NCBI GenBank assembly: GCA_025966255.1
Contig: JAOPVG010000338.1
Coordinates: 1 to 6,786, forward strand
Source of the DNA: Jatrophihabitans sp.
Lineage (GTDB): Bacteria > Actinomycetota > Actinomycetes > Mycobacteriales > Jatrophihabitantaceae
Reading direction: 5' to 3'
DNA length: 6,786 nt
The notes below the pieces were generated by a model. It was not told where the DNA came from and searched no databases. It worked only from the letters and a program-made list of their open reading frames with translations. Below are positions 1 through 6,304 of this stretch, in pieces (position 1 is the stretch's first letter; each line of letters begins with the position of its first letter). The position numbers were made by a program, and so were the translations under genes.

Positions 1-2151
1 TCGCGGGTTCTCGGCTACCCATTCGCGATGGGCGACCGCATCACCAAGGCGATGCCACCGCCGGTCATGGCCAAGGACGTCCCACTCAACAAGATCTTCG
101 ACACCACCCACGAGCGCTACGGCGAGGGCGGCGAGTTCCGCGCGCTGTGCGAGAGCGACCCCGACGTCAAGCGCGTCTTCGAGACGGCCAAGGGGCTGGA
201 AGGCCTCAAGCGGCAGTGGGGCGTGCACGCCTGCGCGGTCATCATGTCCAGCCTCCCGCTCGTCGACACCATCCCGATCATGAAGCGGGAACTCGACGGC
301 GCGATCATCACGCAGTTCGACTATCCGACGTGCGAGGCCCTCGGCCTGCTGAAGATGGACTTCCTGGGGCTGCGCAACCTCACCGTCATCGACGACACCC
401 TGCGCAACATCAAGGTCAATCGCGGCGAGGACGTCGTCATCGAGGACCTCGCCTTCGACGACAAGAACACCTACGAACTACTGGCGCGCGGCGACACCCT
501 CGGGGTGTTCCAACTCGACGGCGGCCCGATGCGGGCGCTGCTGCGCTCATTGCGCCCCGACACGTTCGACGACATCACCGCCGTGATCGCCTTGTACCGG
601 CCGGGGCCGATGGGCGCCAACGCGCACAACGACTACGCCGACCGCAAGAACGGCCGCAAGCCGATCACGCCGATCCATCCCGAGCTCGACCAGCCGCTCA
701 AAGAGGTTCTCGGCGAGACCTGGGGTCTCGTCGTCTACCAGGAGCAGGTGATGGCGATCGCCCGCCAGGTCGCGGGCTACTCGCTGGCCAGCGCCGACCT
801 GCTCCGCCGGGCGATGGGCAAGAAGAAGAAGAAAGAACTCGAGGAGCAGTACGAGAACTTCTCGGCCGGCATGGCCGAACGGGGGTACTCCGCCGCGGCG
901 GTCAAGGCGCTCTGGGACGTCCTACTACCCTTCTGCGACTACGGCTTCAACAAGAGCCACGGCGCCGGGTACGCCGTCATCGCGTACTGGACGGCCTACC
1001 TCAAGGCCAACTACCCGGCCGAGTACATGGCCGCGTTGCTCACCTCGGTGCGCGACGACAAGGACAAGTCCGCGATCTATCTCGCCGAGTGCCGGCACAT
1101 GGGCATCAAGGTGTTGCCGCCGTGCGTCAACGAGTCCGACGCCGACTTCACCCCGACGGGCACCGACATCCGCTTCGGGCTCACCGCAATCCGCAACGTC
1201 GGCGCGAATGTCGTCGGGTCGGTGGTCAGCACCCGCAAGGCCAAGGGCGACTTCGCCGACGTCGGCGACTTCCTGCGCAAGGTCGACGCCGTGGTCTGCA
1301 ACAAGCGCACCATCGAAGGCCTGATCAAGGGCGGCGCCTTCGACTCGCTCGGCCACACCCGGCGCGGGCTGATCAACGTCTATGAGGCCGCCGTCGACGC
1401 CGTGCTCGACACCAAGCGGGCCGAGGCGATCGGCCAGTTCGACCTGTTCGGCAGCATGGGTGAGGCCTCCGACCCGGCTGACGACGTGTTCGCCGTGCGC
1501 GTGCCGGAGGGTGAGTGGGACAAGAAGGTCCTGCTGCAGTTCGAGCGCGAGATGTTGGGTCTGTACGTCTCCGACCATCCGCTGTTCGGCCTCGAGCACA
1601 TCCTGGCCGCGTCGGCCGACTCGACGATCGCCGCCGTCCAGGCCGAGGGTGCGGGGGAGCCGCAGTCGCTCACGCTCACCGGCATCCTGTCTTCGGTCAA
1701 CCGGCGGGTGACCAAGGCCGGGGCGCCGTGGGCCACCGCCGTCCTGGAGGATCTCGAGGGCTCGATCGAGGTGATGTTCTTCCCGGCCACCTACGCGCAG
1801 GTCGCGCTGAACGTCGCCGAAGACGCGATCGTCGCGATCAAGGGCCGTACCGACTCCCGGGAGGAGGCGGTGAAGTTCATTGCCAGCGATCTGTCGATCC
1901 TCGACACGACCCAAGGGCCGCGGGGGCCGGTGCTGGTGAAGTTGGCTCCCGCGCGGTGCACCCCGCCGATGGTCGACCGCCTCAAGGACGTGCTCGCCAC
2001 CCATCCCGGCACCACCGAGGTGCACCTGAAGCTGGTCAACGGCGAGCGCGAGCACGTGCTGCGCCTCGGCGACGGCTTCCGGGTCACTCCGTCGGCGGCG
2101 CTGATGGGCGACCTCAAGGCGCTGCTCGGCCCGGCCGCGATCTCGGCCTGA
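1..2151 (+). CDS. dnaE1: DNA polymerase III alpha subunit DnaE1, 3' part (5' end outside window)
   Basis: This is the catalytic subunit of the replicative DNA polymerase, which adds dNTPs at the chromosomal fork in complex with the sliding clamp. The frame is open from base 1 ([18 protein letters not shown]), so the PHP domain and the first two palm aspartates lie upstream of the window. Numbered from the first codon here, visible parts are: the third catalytic Asp in KMDFLGLR (D120); finger-domain motifs ALYRPGPMG (R200), YQEQVM (about 246) and a GKKKKK loop (274-278); FNKSHGAGY (from 316); a helix-hairpin-helix region ending in GGAFDSLG (about 434-452); an internal beta-clamp motif QFDLF (479-483, bases 1435-1449); and an OB fold (about 557-600). 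The 716 residues fit the last 60% of a protein of about 1,180 residues. The QFDLF motif separates it from the error-prone paralogue DnaE2/ImuC, which lacks a functional clamp motif. The ATG at 28 is an internal Met, not a start. Confidence 0.97.
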   Translation, partial: SRVLGYPFAMGDRITKAMPPPVMAKDVPLNKIFDTTHERYGEGGEFRALCESDPDVKRVFETAKGLEGLKRQWGVHACAVIMSSLPLVDTIPIMKRELDGAIITQFDYPTCEALGLLKMDFLGLRNLTVIDDTLRNIKVNRGEDVVIEDLAFDDKNTYELLARGDTLGVFQLDGGPMRALLRSLRPDTFDDITAVIALYRPGPMGANAHNDYADRKNGRKPITPIHPELDQPLKEVLGETWGLVVYQEQVMAIARQVAGYSLASADLLRRAMGKKKKKELEEQYENFSAGMAERGYSAAAVKALWDVLLPFCDYGFNKSHGAGYAVIAYWTAYLKANYPAEYMAALLTSVRDDKDKSAIYLAECRHMGIKVLPPCVNESDADFTPTGTDIRFGLTAIRNVGANVVGSVVSTRKAKGDFADVGDFLRKVDAVVCNKRTIEGLIKGGAFDSLGHTRRGLINVYEAAVDAVLDTKRAEAIGQFDLFGSMGEASDPADDVFAVRVPEGEWDKKVLLQFEREMLGLYVSDHPLFGLEHILAASADSTIAAVQAEGAGEPQSLTLTGILSSVNRRVTKAGAPWATAVLEDLEGSIEVMFFPATYAQVALNVAEDAIVAIKGRTDSREEAVKFIASDLSILDTTQGPRGPVLVKLAPARCTPPMVDRLKDVLATHPGTTEVHLKLVNGEREHVLRLGDGFRVTPSAALMGDLKALLGPAAISA

Positions 2152-2174
2152 GGCGTAGGGGCAGTGAGGCAGCC

Positions 2175-2666
2175 GTGAGCACTGAGCGACGACCCGTGTC
2201 GGGGCGCTGGTTCGAGCAGTTGGCCGTCGGCGACGTGATCCAGCACGTCACGCGGCGCACGGTCACCGAGACCGACAACGTGTTGTTCACGACGATGACG
2301 ATGAACCCGCAGCCGATTCATCTCGACGCCGACTACGCCGCCGGCACCGAGTTCGGGCGCCCGCTGTTCAACAGCATGTTCACCGCCGCGCTCGTCGTCG
2401 GGCTGTCGGTGCCGGAGCTCACGCTCGGCACGCTGATCGCCCAACTCGGTATGTCCGACGTCCAGTTCCCCGCACCGGTGTTCGCGGGCGACACCATTCG
2501 TGCCGAGACCGAGATCATCGAGGCGCGGGCGTCGAAGTCGCGGCCGAACGCCGGCCTGATCGTGTTCGAGCACCGGGCCTTCAACCAGCACGACGAACTG
2601 GTGTGCCGGCTACGCCGTACCGGGCTCATGCATCGGGATCCGGACCGCGCCGACGAGACTTCGTGA
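2175..2666 (+). CDS. MaoC-like hot-dog fold enoyl-CoA hydratase
   Basis: This 163-residue protein is a single hot-dog domain of the MaoC/(R)-enoyl-CoA hydratase type, expected to add water to a trans-2-enoyl-CoA in the cytoplasm. The active-site stretch reads [12 protein letters not shown]. In the family it usually reads D-x-N-P-x-H (Asp31/His36 in Aeromonas PhaJ); here His49 is kept while the Asp position is Asn44 and the conserved Asn is Gln. The substitution resembles that in the mesaconyl-CoA hydratase-like branch (Rv2499c type). Further conserved parts are [16 protein letters not shown] (oxyanion-side helix) and the core strand [13 protein letters not shown] chose GTG 2175 because it lies 23 nt after the dnaE stop with GAGG (2166-2169) 5 nt before it; an in-frame GTG at 2196 is less likely. 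Its partner is the CoA-ester lyase 13 nt downstream, which suggests successive steps of dicarboxylic acyl-CoA breakdown. The substrate is inferred. Confidence 0.88.
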   Translation: MSTERRPVSGRWFEQLAVGDVIQHVTRRTVTETDNVLFTTMTMNPQPIHLDADYAAGTEFGRPLFNSMFTAALVVGLSVPELTLGTLIAQLGMSDVQFPAPVFAGDTIRAETEIIEARASKSRPNAGLIVFEHRAFNQHDELVCRLRRTGLMHRDPDRADETS

Positions 2667-2679
2667 GCGCGGTGACTCC

Positions 2680-3531
2680 ATGAAGCGCAGCCTCTCCAGG
2701 ACGGACGTGCCGCCCCCTCCGCCACGCAGTCTGTTCTTCGTCCCCGGCTCGCGGTCGGACATGATCGCCAAGTTGCCGCGCTGGCCGGCCGACCTGGCCG
2801 TGGTCGATCTCGAGGACGCCGTTGCCGCCGCCGACAAGGACTCCGCCCGCAGCGCAGCGGTGCACGCCATTGCCGAGCTGGGCACCTCGGCCGACGTTGT
2901 GCTGCTGCGGATCAACCCGTCCGGATCGCGCTGGTTCGCCGACGACCTGGACGCCGCGGCGCAGTCGCAGGCGCGCGGGGTGGTGCTGCCCAAGTTCGAG
3001 TCGGCCGACGAAGTGGCCGAGCTGCGTGCGCGCCTGCCCGCCGGCGCGGTGATCGTCGTCGGTCTGGAAACGGCCCGCGGGGTCGCCGACTGCCGCGTCC
3101 TGCTCGAGGCCGACGTCGACGCGGCCTACTTCGGGGCCGAGGACTACATCGCCGACACCGGCGGCTACCGCACCGACGCGGGCACCGAGGTGCTGTACGC
3201 ACGCAGTCACGTGCTGCTCGGCGCGCGGCTGGCCGGCGTCGCGGCGATCGACCAGGCGGTGCTGGCCATTCGCGACGACGACCGGTTCGTCGCGGACGCC
3301 GAGGCCGGGAAGGCGATCGGCTACACCGGCAAAATCTGCGTCCATCCGCGGCAGGTCGAGCTCGCCCACCAGGTGTTCAGCCCGTCCGCCGCTGAGATCG
3401 ACCACGCGCGGGCGGTGTTGCAGATGGCCGAATCGGGCGGCGTCGGCACCGTCGACGAGCAGATGGTCGATGACGTGCACATCCGCATGGCCCAGCAGAC
3501 GCTCGCCCGGGTTCGGGACGAGCCGGAGTAG
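2680..3531 (+). CDS. CitE-family CoA-ester lyase (HpcH/HpaI aldolase superfamily)
   Basis: This is a 283-residue TIM-barrel lyase of the CitE-like group, which cleaves or forms 3-hydroxyacyl-CoAs such as malyl-, citramalyl- or HMG-CoA with Mg2+. Visible motifs in order: RSLFFVPGS (16-24), DLEDAV (43-48), RIN with the CoA-contacting Arg77, GLETARG with Mg ligand Glu130, FGAEDY with Mg ligand Asp155, GKICVHPRQ (K218, H222) and DEQMVDDV near the C terminus. Asp264 in the last motif matches the catalytic aspartate donated across the subunit interface. All the family's key residues are present, so it should be active. No citD or citF lies beside it, so it is a stand-alone lyase rather than the citrate lyase beta subunit. 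A proline run (11-15) precedes the barrel; an in-frame GTG at 2707 is an alternative start. The best-studied relative is M. tuberculosis Rv2498c (itaconate/leucine catabolism); here the exact substrate is unknown. The 3' end converges on the ABC permease gene. Confidence 0.9.
   Translation: MKRSLSRTDVPPPPPRSLFFVPGSRSDMIAKLPRWPADLAVVDLEDAVAAADKDSARSAAVHAIAELGTSADVVLLRINPSGSRWFADDLDAAAQSQARGVVLPKFESADEVAELRARLPAGAVIVVGLETARGVADCRVLLEADVDAAYFGAEDYIADTGGYRTDAGTEVLYARSHVLLGARLAGVAAIDQAVLAIRDDDRFVADAEAGKAIGYTGKICVHPRQVELAHQVFSPSAAEIDHARAVLQMAESGGVGTVDEQMVDDVHIRMAQQTLARVRDEPE
3501..3523 (+). terminator. possible U-less hairpin at the citE-like 3' end
   Basis: GCTCG-CCCG, loop GGTT, CGGG-A-CGAGC can form a 9-bp stem with one bulged A, inside the last codons of the lyase gene and just before the 24-nt convergent gap. 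No T-run follows. It could help end transcription, as U-poor hairpins may do in actinobacteria, but it could equally be a by-product of GC-rich coding sequence. The 3532-3555 gap itself shows no other structure. Confidence 0.25.
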
Positions 3532-3555
3532 GGGGTCAAGGGTGGAGCAGGCGGG

Positions 3556-4344
3556 TCAGGCCGAGCGCTGGTACGTCCGGAACGCCCGGGTGGCCAGCCA
3601 GGCCAGGACGACCGCCAACAGCGTGAGGAAGCCCAGCCGGGGCAGCACCGCACCCCACGCGGTGTCGGCCGACAGTGCCTGCCGCGACGCGACCACGGCC
3701 CAGTCCACCGGGTTGTACCGCGCGACGTGCCGCACCCACGCGGGGGAGACCCGCGTGTCCATCACCGCCGACGAGAGGAACTGCAGCGGCAGCACGATGA
3801 ACTGCGAGATGCCGATGAGCGCTTCCTGTTGCCGGACGAGCAGGGCGATCGCATTCGAGAACGACGCAATCACGACGGACACCAGGCACGCTGCCAGCAG
3901 CGTGACGCCGATGCCGGCGAGGCCGCCGGGAAAGCGCGCCCCGCTGGCGTAGGCGATGCCGAAGACCACGAGCGTCTGCACCACCGTGGTCAGGGCCTGG
4001 TAGGCGATGGTGCCGACGATCATCGCGCCGCGACGTACCGGCGAGGCCAGCAGCCGATCCATCACGCCGCGGTCCATGTCCTCGATGTACACCGTGCCGG
4101 CCCAGGCACTGGAGAACAGCGCCGTCATCACGATCACGCCCGGCGTGATGAATTCCAGATACGAGCCGGACGCCGAGCTGAAGCCCGGGATGTGCACGAC
4201 GGACCGAAACAACTGGCCGAACAGCAGCAACCAGATCACCGGCTGCACGAGGGTGATCGCTGCGAAGGCCGGTTGCCGCAGCAGGGCGCGCACCGAGCGG
4301 ACGGTCAGGTACCCGGAGTGCCGCACCAGCGTGACGGTGGTCAT
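3556..4344 (-). CDS. ABC-2 type (DrrB-like) exporter permease
   Basis: This 262-residue inner-membrane protein forms the channel half of a daunorubicin-resistance-type ABC exporter. Six hydrophobic segments are visible at about residues 27-46, 65-85, 110-133, 140-170, 177-196 and 233-252. The cytoplasmic loop between segments 2 and 3 carries the DrrB hallmark IEDMDRGVMDRLLASPVRR (87-105), a coupling region that contacts the ATPase. Near segment 5, FLSSAVMDTRVSPAWV and YNPVDW also match the family. The ATG overlaps the ATPase stop (ATGA, 4341-4344), which indicates translational coupling and 1:1 synthesis. A strong AGGAGGT (4354-4360 on the complement) lies 9 nt upstream within the ATPase gene. 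A longer overlapping minus-strand frame (3536-4414) lacks membrane character and is a shadow. The transported compound cannot be told from the sequence; drugs, lipids or polyketides are typical of the family. Confidence 0.93.
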   Translation of the reverse strand: MTTVTLVRHSGYLTVRSVRALLRQPAFAAITLVQPVIWLLLFGQLFRSVVHIPGFSSASGSYLEFITPGVIVMTALFSSAWAGTVYIEDMDRGVMDRLLASPVRRGAMIVGTIAYQALTTVVQTLVVFGIAYASGARFPGGLAGIGVTLLAACLVSVVIASFSNAIALLVRQQEALIGISQFIVLPLQFLSSAVMDTRVSPAWVRHVARYNPVDWAVVASRQALSADTAWGAVLPRLGFLTLLAVVLAWLATRAFRTYQRSA

Positions 4345-5198
4345 GCGGCAGCCACCTCCTCGAACGCGCGGCCCACATGCCGCAGGTACACGTCGTCCAG
4401 CGATGGACGCGCAACGGTCACCGATGTCACGTCGACGCCGGCCCCGTCCAGAGCCGCGAGCACAGCCGGCACCGCCCGCGCGCCACTGTCGGCCCGCGCC
4501 CGCAGCCGCGAGCCCTCCGCAGCGATCTCCCGCAGGCCGGCCACCCTCTCCAGCACCGGAAGTGCCCGCGCAGCCGCAGCTGTCAGTTCGACGTGCACGG
4601 TGTCGCCGCGCAGTTCGCTCTTGAGCTCCTCCGGCGTGCCCTCGACGATGACGCGGCCCCTGTCGACGATCGCGACGCGGCCGGCGAGTTGGTCGGCCTC
4701 ATCGAGGTAATGGGTGGTGAGCAGGACGGTCATCTCCTCCTCGGCCGCCAGCCGCGCGATCTCGGCCCACATCTGCCCGCGGGCCTCCGGGTCGAGTCCG
4801 GTGGTGGGCTCGTCCAGGAACAGCACCCGCGGGCGGTGGACGAGACCGATCGCGACGTCCAGCTTGCGGGCCATGCCGCCGGAGTAGGTCTTGGCCAACC
4901 GGTCGGCGGCGTCGGTCAGCTCGAAGCGGGCGAGCAGTTCGCCGGCCCGGGCCCGAGCGTCGGAGCGGGTCAGGCCCTGGATGCGGCCGGCGAGGACGAG
5001 GTTCTCCCGTCCGGTGGCCATCGGGTCGCTCGACGCCTTCTGCGACACGAGGCCGATGGCGTGCCGGACGGCATCCGGCTGGCGCAGCACGTCCAGGCCC
5101 ACCACCCACGCGCGTCCGGAATCGGGACGGGCGAGGGTGGTGAGGATCTTGACGGTGGTGGACTTGCCGGCGCCGTTGCGGCCGAGCATCGCGACCAC
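4341..5198 (-). CDS. DrrA-like ABC exporter ATP-binding protein (true N terminus lies further upstream)
   Basis: This is the nucleotide-binding subunit that powers the adjacent ABC-2 permease. Numbered from the GTG at 5198: Walker A GRNGAGKST (6-14), Q-loop Gln53, signature YSGGM (105-109), Walker B VLFLDE (125-130), D-loop TGLDPEAR and H-loop His163 in TTHYLDEAD. A C-terminal DrrA-type regulatory domain follows, ending in PSLDDVYLRHVGRAFEE. All catalytic residues are present. GTG 5198 is only the first in-frame start available and would remove the first beta strands before Walker A. The same frame stays open to 5360 and encodes a normal ABC N terminus (ALVKTYPAARG, then VRALDGLAVDVAAGSV), giving about 326 residues, typical of DrrA. 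No ATG, GTG or TTG occurs in that extension. The ATG with a good Shine-Dalgarno (5318-5320) is one base out of frame. The stop overlaps the permease start by 4 nt. Family assignment is sure; the start is not. Confidence 0.9.
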   Translation of the reverse strand: MVAMLGRNGAGKSTTVKILTTLARPDSGRAWVVGLDVLRQPDAVRHAIGLVSQKASSDPMATGRENLVLAGRIQGLTRSDARARAGELLARFELTDAADRLAKTYSGGMARKLDVAIGLVHRPRVLFLDEPTTGLDPEARGQMWAEIARLAAEEEMTVLLTTHYLDEADQLAGRVAIVDRGRVIVEGTPEELKSELRGDTVHVELTAAAARALPVLERVAGLREIAAEGSRLRARADSGARAVPAVLAALDGAGVDVTSVTVARPSLDDVYLRHVGRAFEEVAAA

Positions 5199-5320
5199 GC
5201 TGCCGGCGGCGACGTCGACGGCCAGTCCGTCCAGCGCGCGGACGGGTGCTGCCCCGCGGGCGGCCGGATAGGTCTTGACGAGAGCTGCGGCCGACAGGGC
5301 GGGCGCAGGTGATGCGACAT
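5199..5320 (-). other. ATPase N-terminal extension without an in-frame start (apparent frameshift)
   Basis: In the ATPase frame this stretch reads VASPAPALSAAALVKTYP, then AARGAAPVRALDG and LAVDVAAGS, which matches the usual first 40 residues of DrrA-like ATPases (an aromatic 'KxY' A-loop, then 'AL.G....V..G'). It holds no ATG, GTG or TTG in that frame; one CTG at 5295-5297 is the only weak option. ATG 5318-5320 has AAGGGAG 5 nt upstream, yet reads MSHHLRPPCRP, with no ABC similarity. One additional base directly after this ATG would give M-x-A-S-P-A-P and restore the frame. Either a base was lost (mutation or sequencing error) or an unusual start is used. Confidence 0.7.
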
Positions 5321-5325
5321 GGGGA

Positions 5326-5332
5326 CTCCCTT
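5326..5332 (-). promoter_or_regulatory. Shine-Dalgarno site for the ABC ATPase
   Basis: On the complement AAGGGAG sits 5 nt before ATG 5318-5320. It is the best ribosome-binding site in the leader, and it marks where translation is meant to begin even though that ATG is out of frame with the ATPase. A nearby CTCCC (5340-5344) and an ACTCCC (5369-5374) could pair with it. Confidence 0.65.
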
Positions 5333-5343
5333 GGCTGACGGGA

Positions 5344-5404
5344 GAGTCGAACCGCAGCGCCTATCGTGGGAGTTGCGCCTCGGGACGGGCCTACGGTTCG
5401 ACTC
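5344..5404. repeat. 11-bp perfect inverted repeat in the ABC leader
   Basis: GAGTCGAACCG (5344-5354) and CGGTTCGACTC (5394-5404) are exact reverse complements separated by 39 nt. The repeat lies between padR and the ATPase, with its inner edge 11 nt before the ATPase Shine-Dalgarno on the transcribed (minus) strand. It could form a long-range RNA stem in the leader or be a spaced protein-binding site. The spacer also carries AGGCGC twice on the complement. It does not match the inverted repeat in front of padR. Confidence 0.7.
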
Positions 5405-5412
5405 GGGTGTAC

Positions 5413-5451
5413 GGCCCCTGGCCTGGTGTTCGCGCACCGGCCAGGGGTTTT
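5413..5451. terminator. strong GC-rich hairpin after padR, with a T-run on the plus strand only
   Basis: CCCCTGGCC (5415-5423), a bulged T, GGTG (5425-5428), loop TTCGCG, CACC (5435-5438) and GGCCAGGGG (5439-5447) form a 13-bp stem. TTTT follows on the plus strand, so by the usual rule it would stop plus-strand transcripts, although no plus gene ends here. For the minus-strand padR transcript, which ends its reading frame at 5466, it is a U-less hairpin 19 nt past the stop and could attenuate read-through into the ABC genes. The structure is certain as sequence; its role is inferred. Confidence 0.6.
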
Positions 5452-5465
5452 CTGCCGACTTGCGG

Positions 5466-6152
5466 CTACTTCGACGGTGGCATCTGCAGGCCGCGACCCT
5501 CCTCCCCGAGGTACTGCACCGGGTCGGCGATGATCTCCGCATAGGAGACTCCTTCGGCCCGAAGCTCGTGGATGCGCCGCCAGACCGACACGCCGCCGGC
5601 CGCGTTGGACGCAATGTCCTCGGTGAGCTTGGTGATGAACGCCAGCTCGGCGGCGAGCATCGCGGCGCGGTAGCGGCTCTCGACGAGGAAAAGCTCCGGC
5701 AACTCGACCGACGCGGCCTCGGTGAACGTCGCGTCGAGCGTGCGGATCTCGACCCGCAGGCGCTCGGCGCGCTTGCCGAGCAGCAGGACGACGTCGTCAG
5801 GCGACAGCCCGGGCATCAGCGAGAGCCCGGCCTCGAGTGAGGTGAACTCACGCACCGGCGTGGAGAGGAGCTCGGACAGCCAGTCCTCGCACTCGGCGAT
5901 GCCGGCATCGGTGATCTCGTACACCGTGCGTTCGGGTCGGCGGCCCTCGCGGGTGGTCTCCCGCGACGTGATCAAGCCGTGCTTCTGCAGCGATTCGACG
6001 ACGGAGTACAACGACCCGTAGTTCAGCTTGATGCTGTCTTCCTTGCCCCGGTGGCGCAGCGTCGTCGAGATCTCGTACGGGTGCATCGGCCGCTCGGACA
6101 GGCAGGACAGCACGGCCAAGGCCAGCGGATTGGACACCCGACGCCGCACCAT
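5466..6152 (-). CDS. PadR-family transcriptional regulator
   Basis: This 228-residue DNA-binding repressor probably controls the downstream ABC exporter and itself. Residues 1-85 form the winged helix typical of PadR: NPLALAVLSCLSERPMHPYEI (first helices), IKLNYGSLYSVVESLQKHGLI (recognition helix region) and the wing GRRPERTVYEITDAG. The C-terminal half is helical and charged (LLLGKRAERLRVEIRTL, YRAAMLAAELAFITKLTEDI), matching the PadR dimerisation domain and making this the longer subfamily rather than the 110-residue LmrR type. I chose ATG 6150-6152 because GGAGG (6158-6162) lies exactly 5 nt upstream and it puts the family's conserved N terminus first. The frame is open to 6242, but the extra 30 residues would cover the promoter and have no family match. 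It shares strand and order with the ATPase and permease, a common PadR-exporter arrangement. The inducer is unknown. Confidence 0.92.
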   Translation of the reverse strand: MVRRRVSNPLALAVLSCLSERPMHPYEISTTLRHRGKEDSIKLNYGSLYSVVESLQKHGLITSRETTREGRRPERTVYEITDAGIAECEDWLSELLSTPVREFTSLEAGLSLMPGLSPDDVVLLLGKRAERLRVEIRTLDATFTEAASVELPELFLVESRYRAAMLAAELAFITKLTEDIASNAAGGVSVWRRIHELRAEGVSYAEIIADPVQYLGEEGRGLQMPPSK

Positions 6153-6157
6153 AAGGT

Positions 6158-6162
6158 CCTCC
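6158..6162 (-). promoter_or_regulatory. Shine-Dalgarno site that sets the padR start
   Basis: GGAGG on the complement is 5 nt from ATG 6150-6152. It supports this start over the upstream in-frame ATG at 6240-6242, which would place the promoter and operator inside the coding region. Confidence 0.75.
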
Positions 6163-6170
6163 AGATCGAT

Positions 6171-6186
6171 TACTCGAAGTAGAGTA
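6171..6186. promoter_or_regulatory. probable PadR operator (inverted repeat TACTC-N6-GAGTA)
   Basis: TACTC (6171-6175), spacer GAAGTA, GAGTA (6182-6186) is a perfect palindrome with 5-bp arms, centred about 26 nt upstream of the padR start codon. It overlaps the proposed -10 hexamer on the minus strand, where a bound dimer would block RNA polymerase. PadR proteins commonly repress their own genes through such sites; binding here is inferred. Confidence 0.55.
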
Positions 6187-6210
6187 TCCGAGCCGGGAAT
6201 GGTGAGGCAA
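6181..6210 (-). promoter_or_regulatory. candidate sigma-A-type promoter of padR
   Basis: On the complement, TTGCCT (6205-6210) could serve as the -35 box (4 of 6 to TTGACA). GATACT (6183-6188; 16-nt spacer) or TACTCT (6181-6186; 18-nt spacer) could serve as the -10. Position upstream of the chosen start and overlap with the palindrome support it, but match quality is moderate. Confidence 0.4.
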
Positions 6211-6304
6211 GGGAATCGGACGACATCTGCTGGCCACCTCATCGCCCAATTTGCGTCGTGGCAGATCTCCCGTACGTCCAGCTGGCGTTCCTACCGTCGG
6301 GGCT

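Larger units (their letters stand above)
6153..6304. other. divergent intergenic region between padR and the methyltransferase
   Basis: The padR side (6153-6210) carries the Shine-Dalgarno, palindrome and candidate promoter described separately. On the methyltransferase side only a weak plus-strand hexamer pair is seen (TTGCGT at 6251-6256 and TACGTC at 6273-6278, 16 nt apart), which I do not call a promoter. A GGGAAT hexamer occurs twice (6195-6200 and 6211-6216). No further structure or small gene is evident. Confidence 0.5.

Noticed and set aside
820..836. A-rich run encoding GKKKKK in dnaE
   Set aside because: A lysine-rich loop here is normal for bacterial DnaE proteins and the frame is intact.
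147..1385. 412-codon plus-strand frame inside dnaE
   Set aside because: An Arg/Pro/Gly-rich frame-shifted reading of dnaE with no recognisable domain.
925..2055. Long minus-strand open frame opposite dnaE (376 codons)
   Set aside because: It is antisense to well-conserved DnaE sequence, is of low complexity (rich in V, G, R, D, H) and has no family motif; it results from high GC.
1..2151. Error-prone polymerase DnaE2/ImuC as an alternative identity
   Set aside because: The QFDLF clamp-binding motif and the close match to the mycobacterial DnaE1 C terminus favour the replicative enzyme; no imuA or imuB neighbour is present.
2626..3480. 284-codon minus-strand frame opposite the CitE-like gene
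   Set aside because: The plus strand encodes every CitE motif in order; the antisense frame shows none.
2680..3531. Citrate lyase beta subunit (true CitE) as the identity
   Set aside because: There are no citC, citD or citF genes alongside, and the sequence fits the stand-alone CitE-like CoA-ester lyases of actinobacteria.
5340..5405. tRNA-like GGTTCGACTC (T-loop consensus) on both strands
   Set aside because: The flanking bases do not form a 5-bp T stem, and no acceptor, D or anticodon arm can be built; it is simply the arms of the inverted repeat.
4970..5614. Minus-strand frame that includes ATG 5318-5320 with the good Shine-Dalgarno
   Set aside because: Its protein has no similarity to known families and overlaps the ATPase Walker A and Q-loop region in another frame; only its start site matters, as evidence of a frameshift.
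6153..6242. 30-residue N-terminal extension of PadR from ATG 6240-6242
   Set aside because: It would cover the promoter and palindrome, has no family match, and the internal ATG at 6152 has an ideal Shine-Dalgarno.
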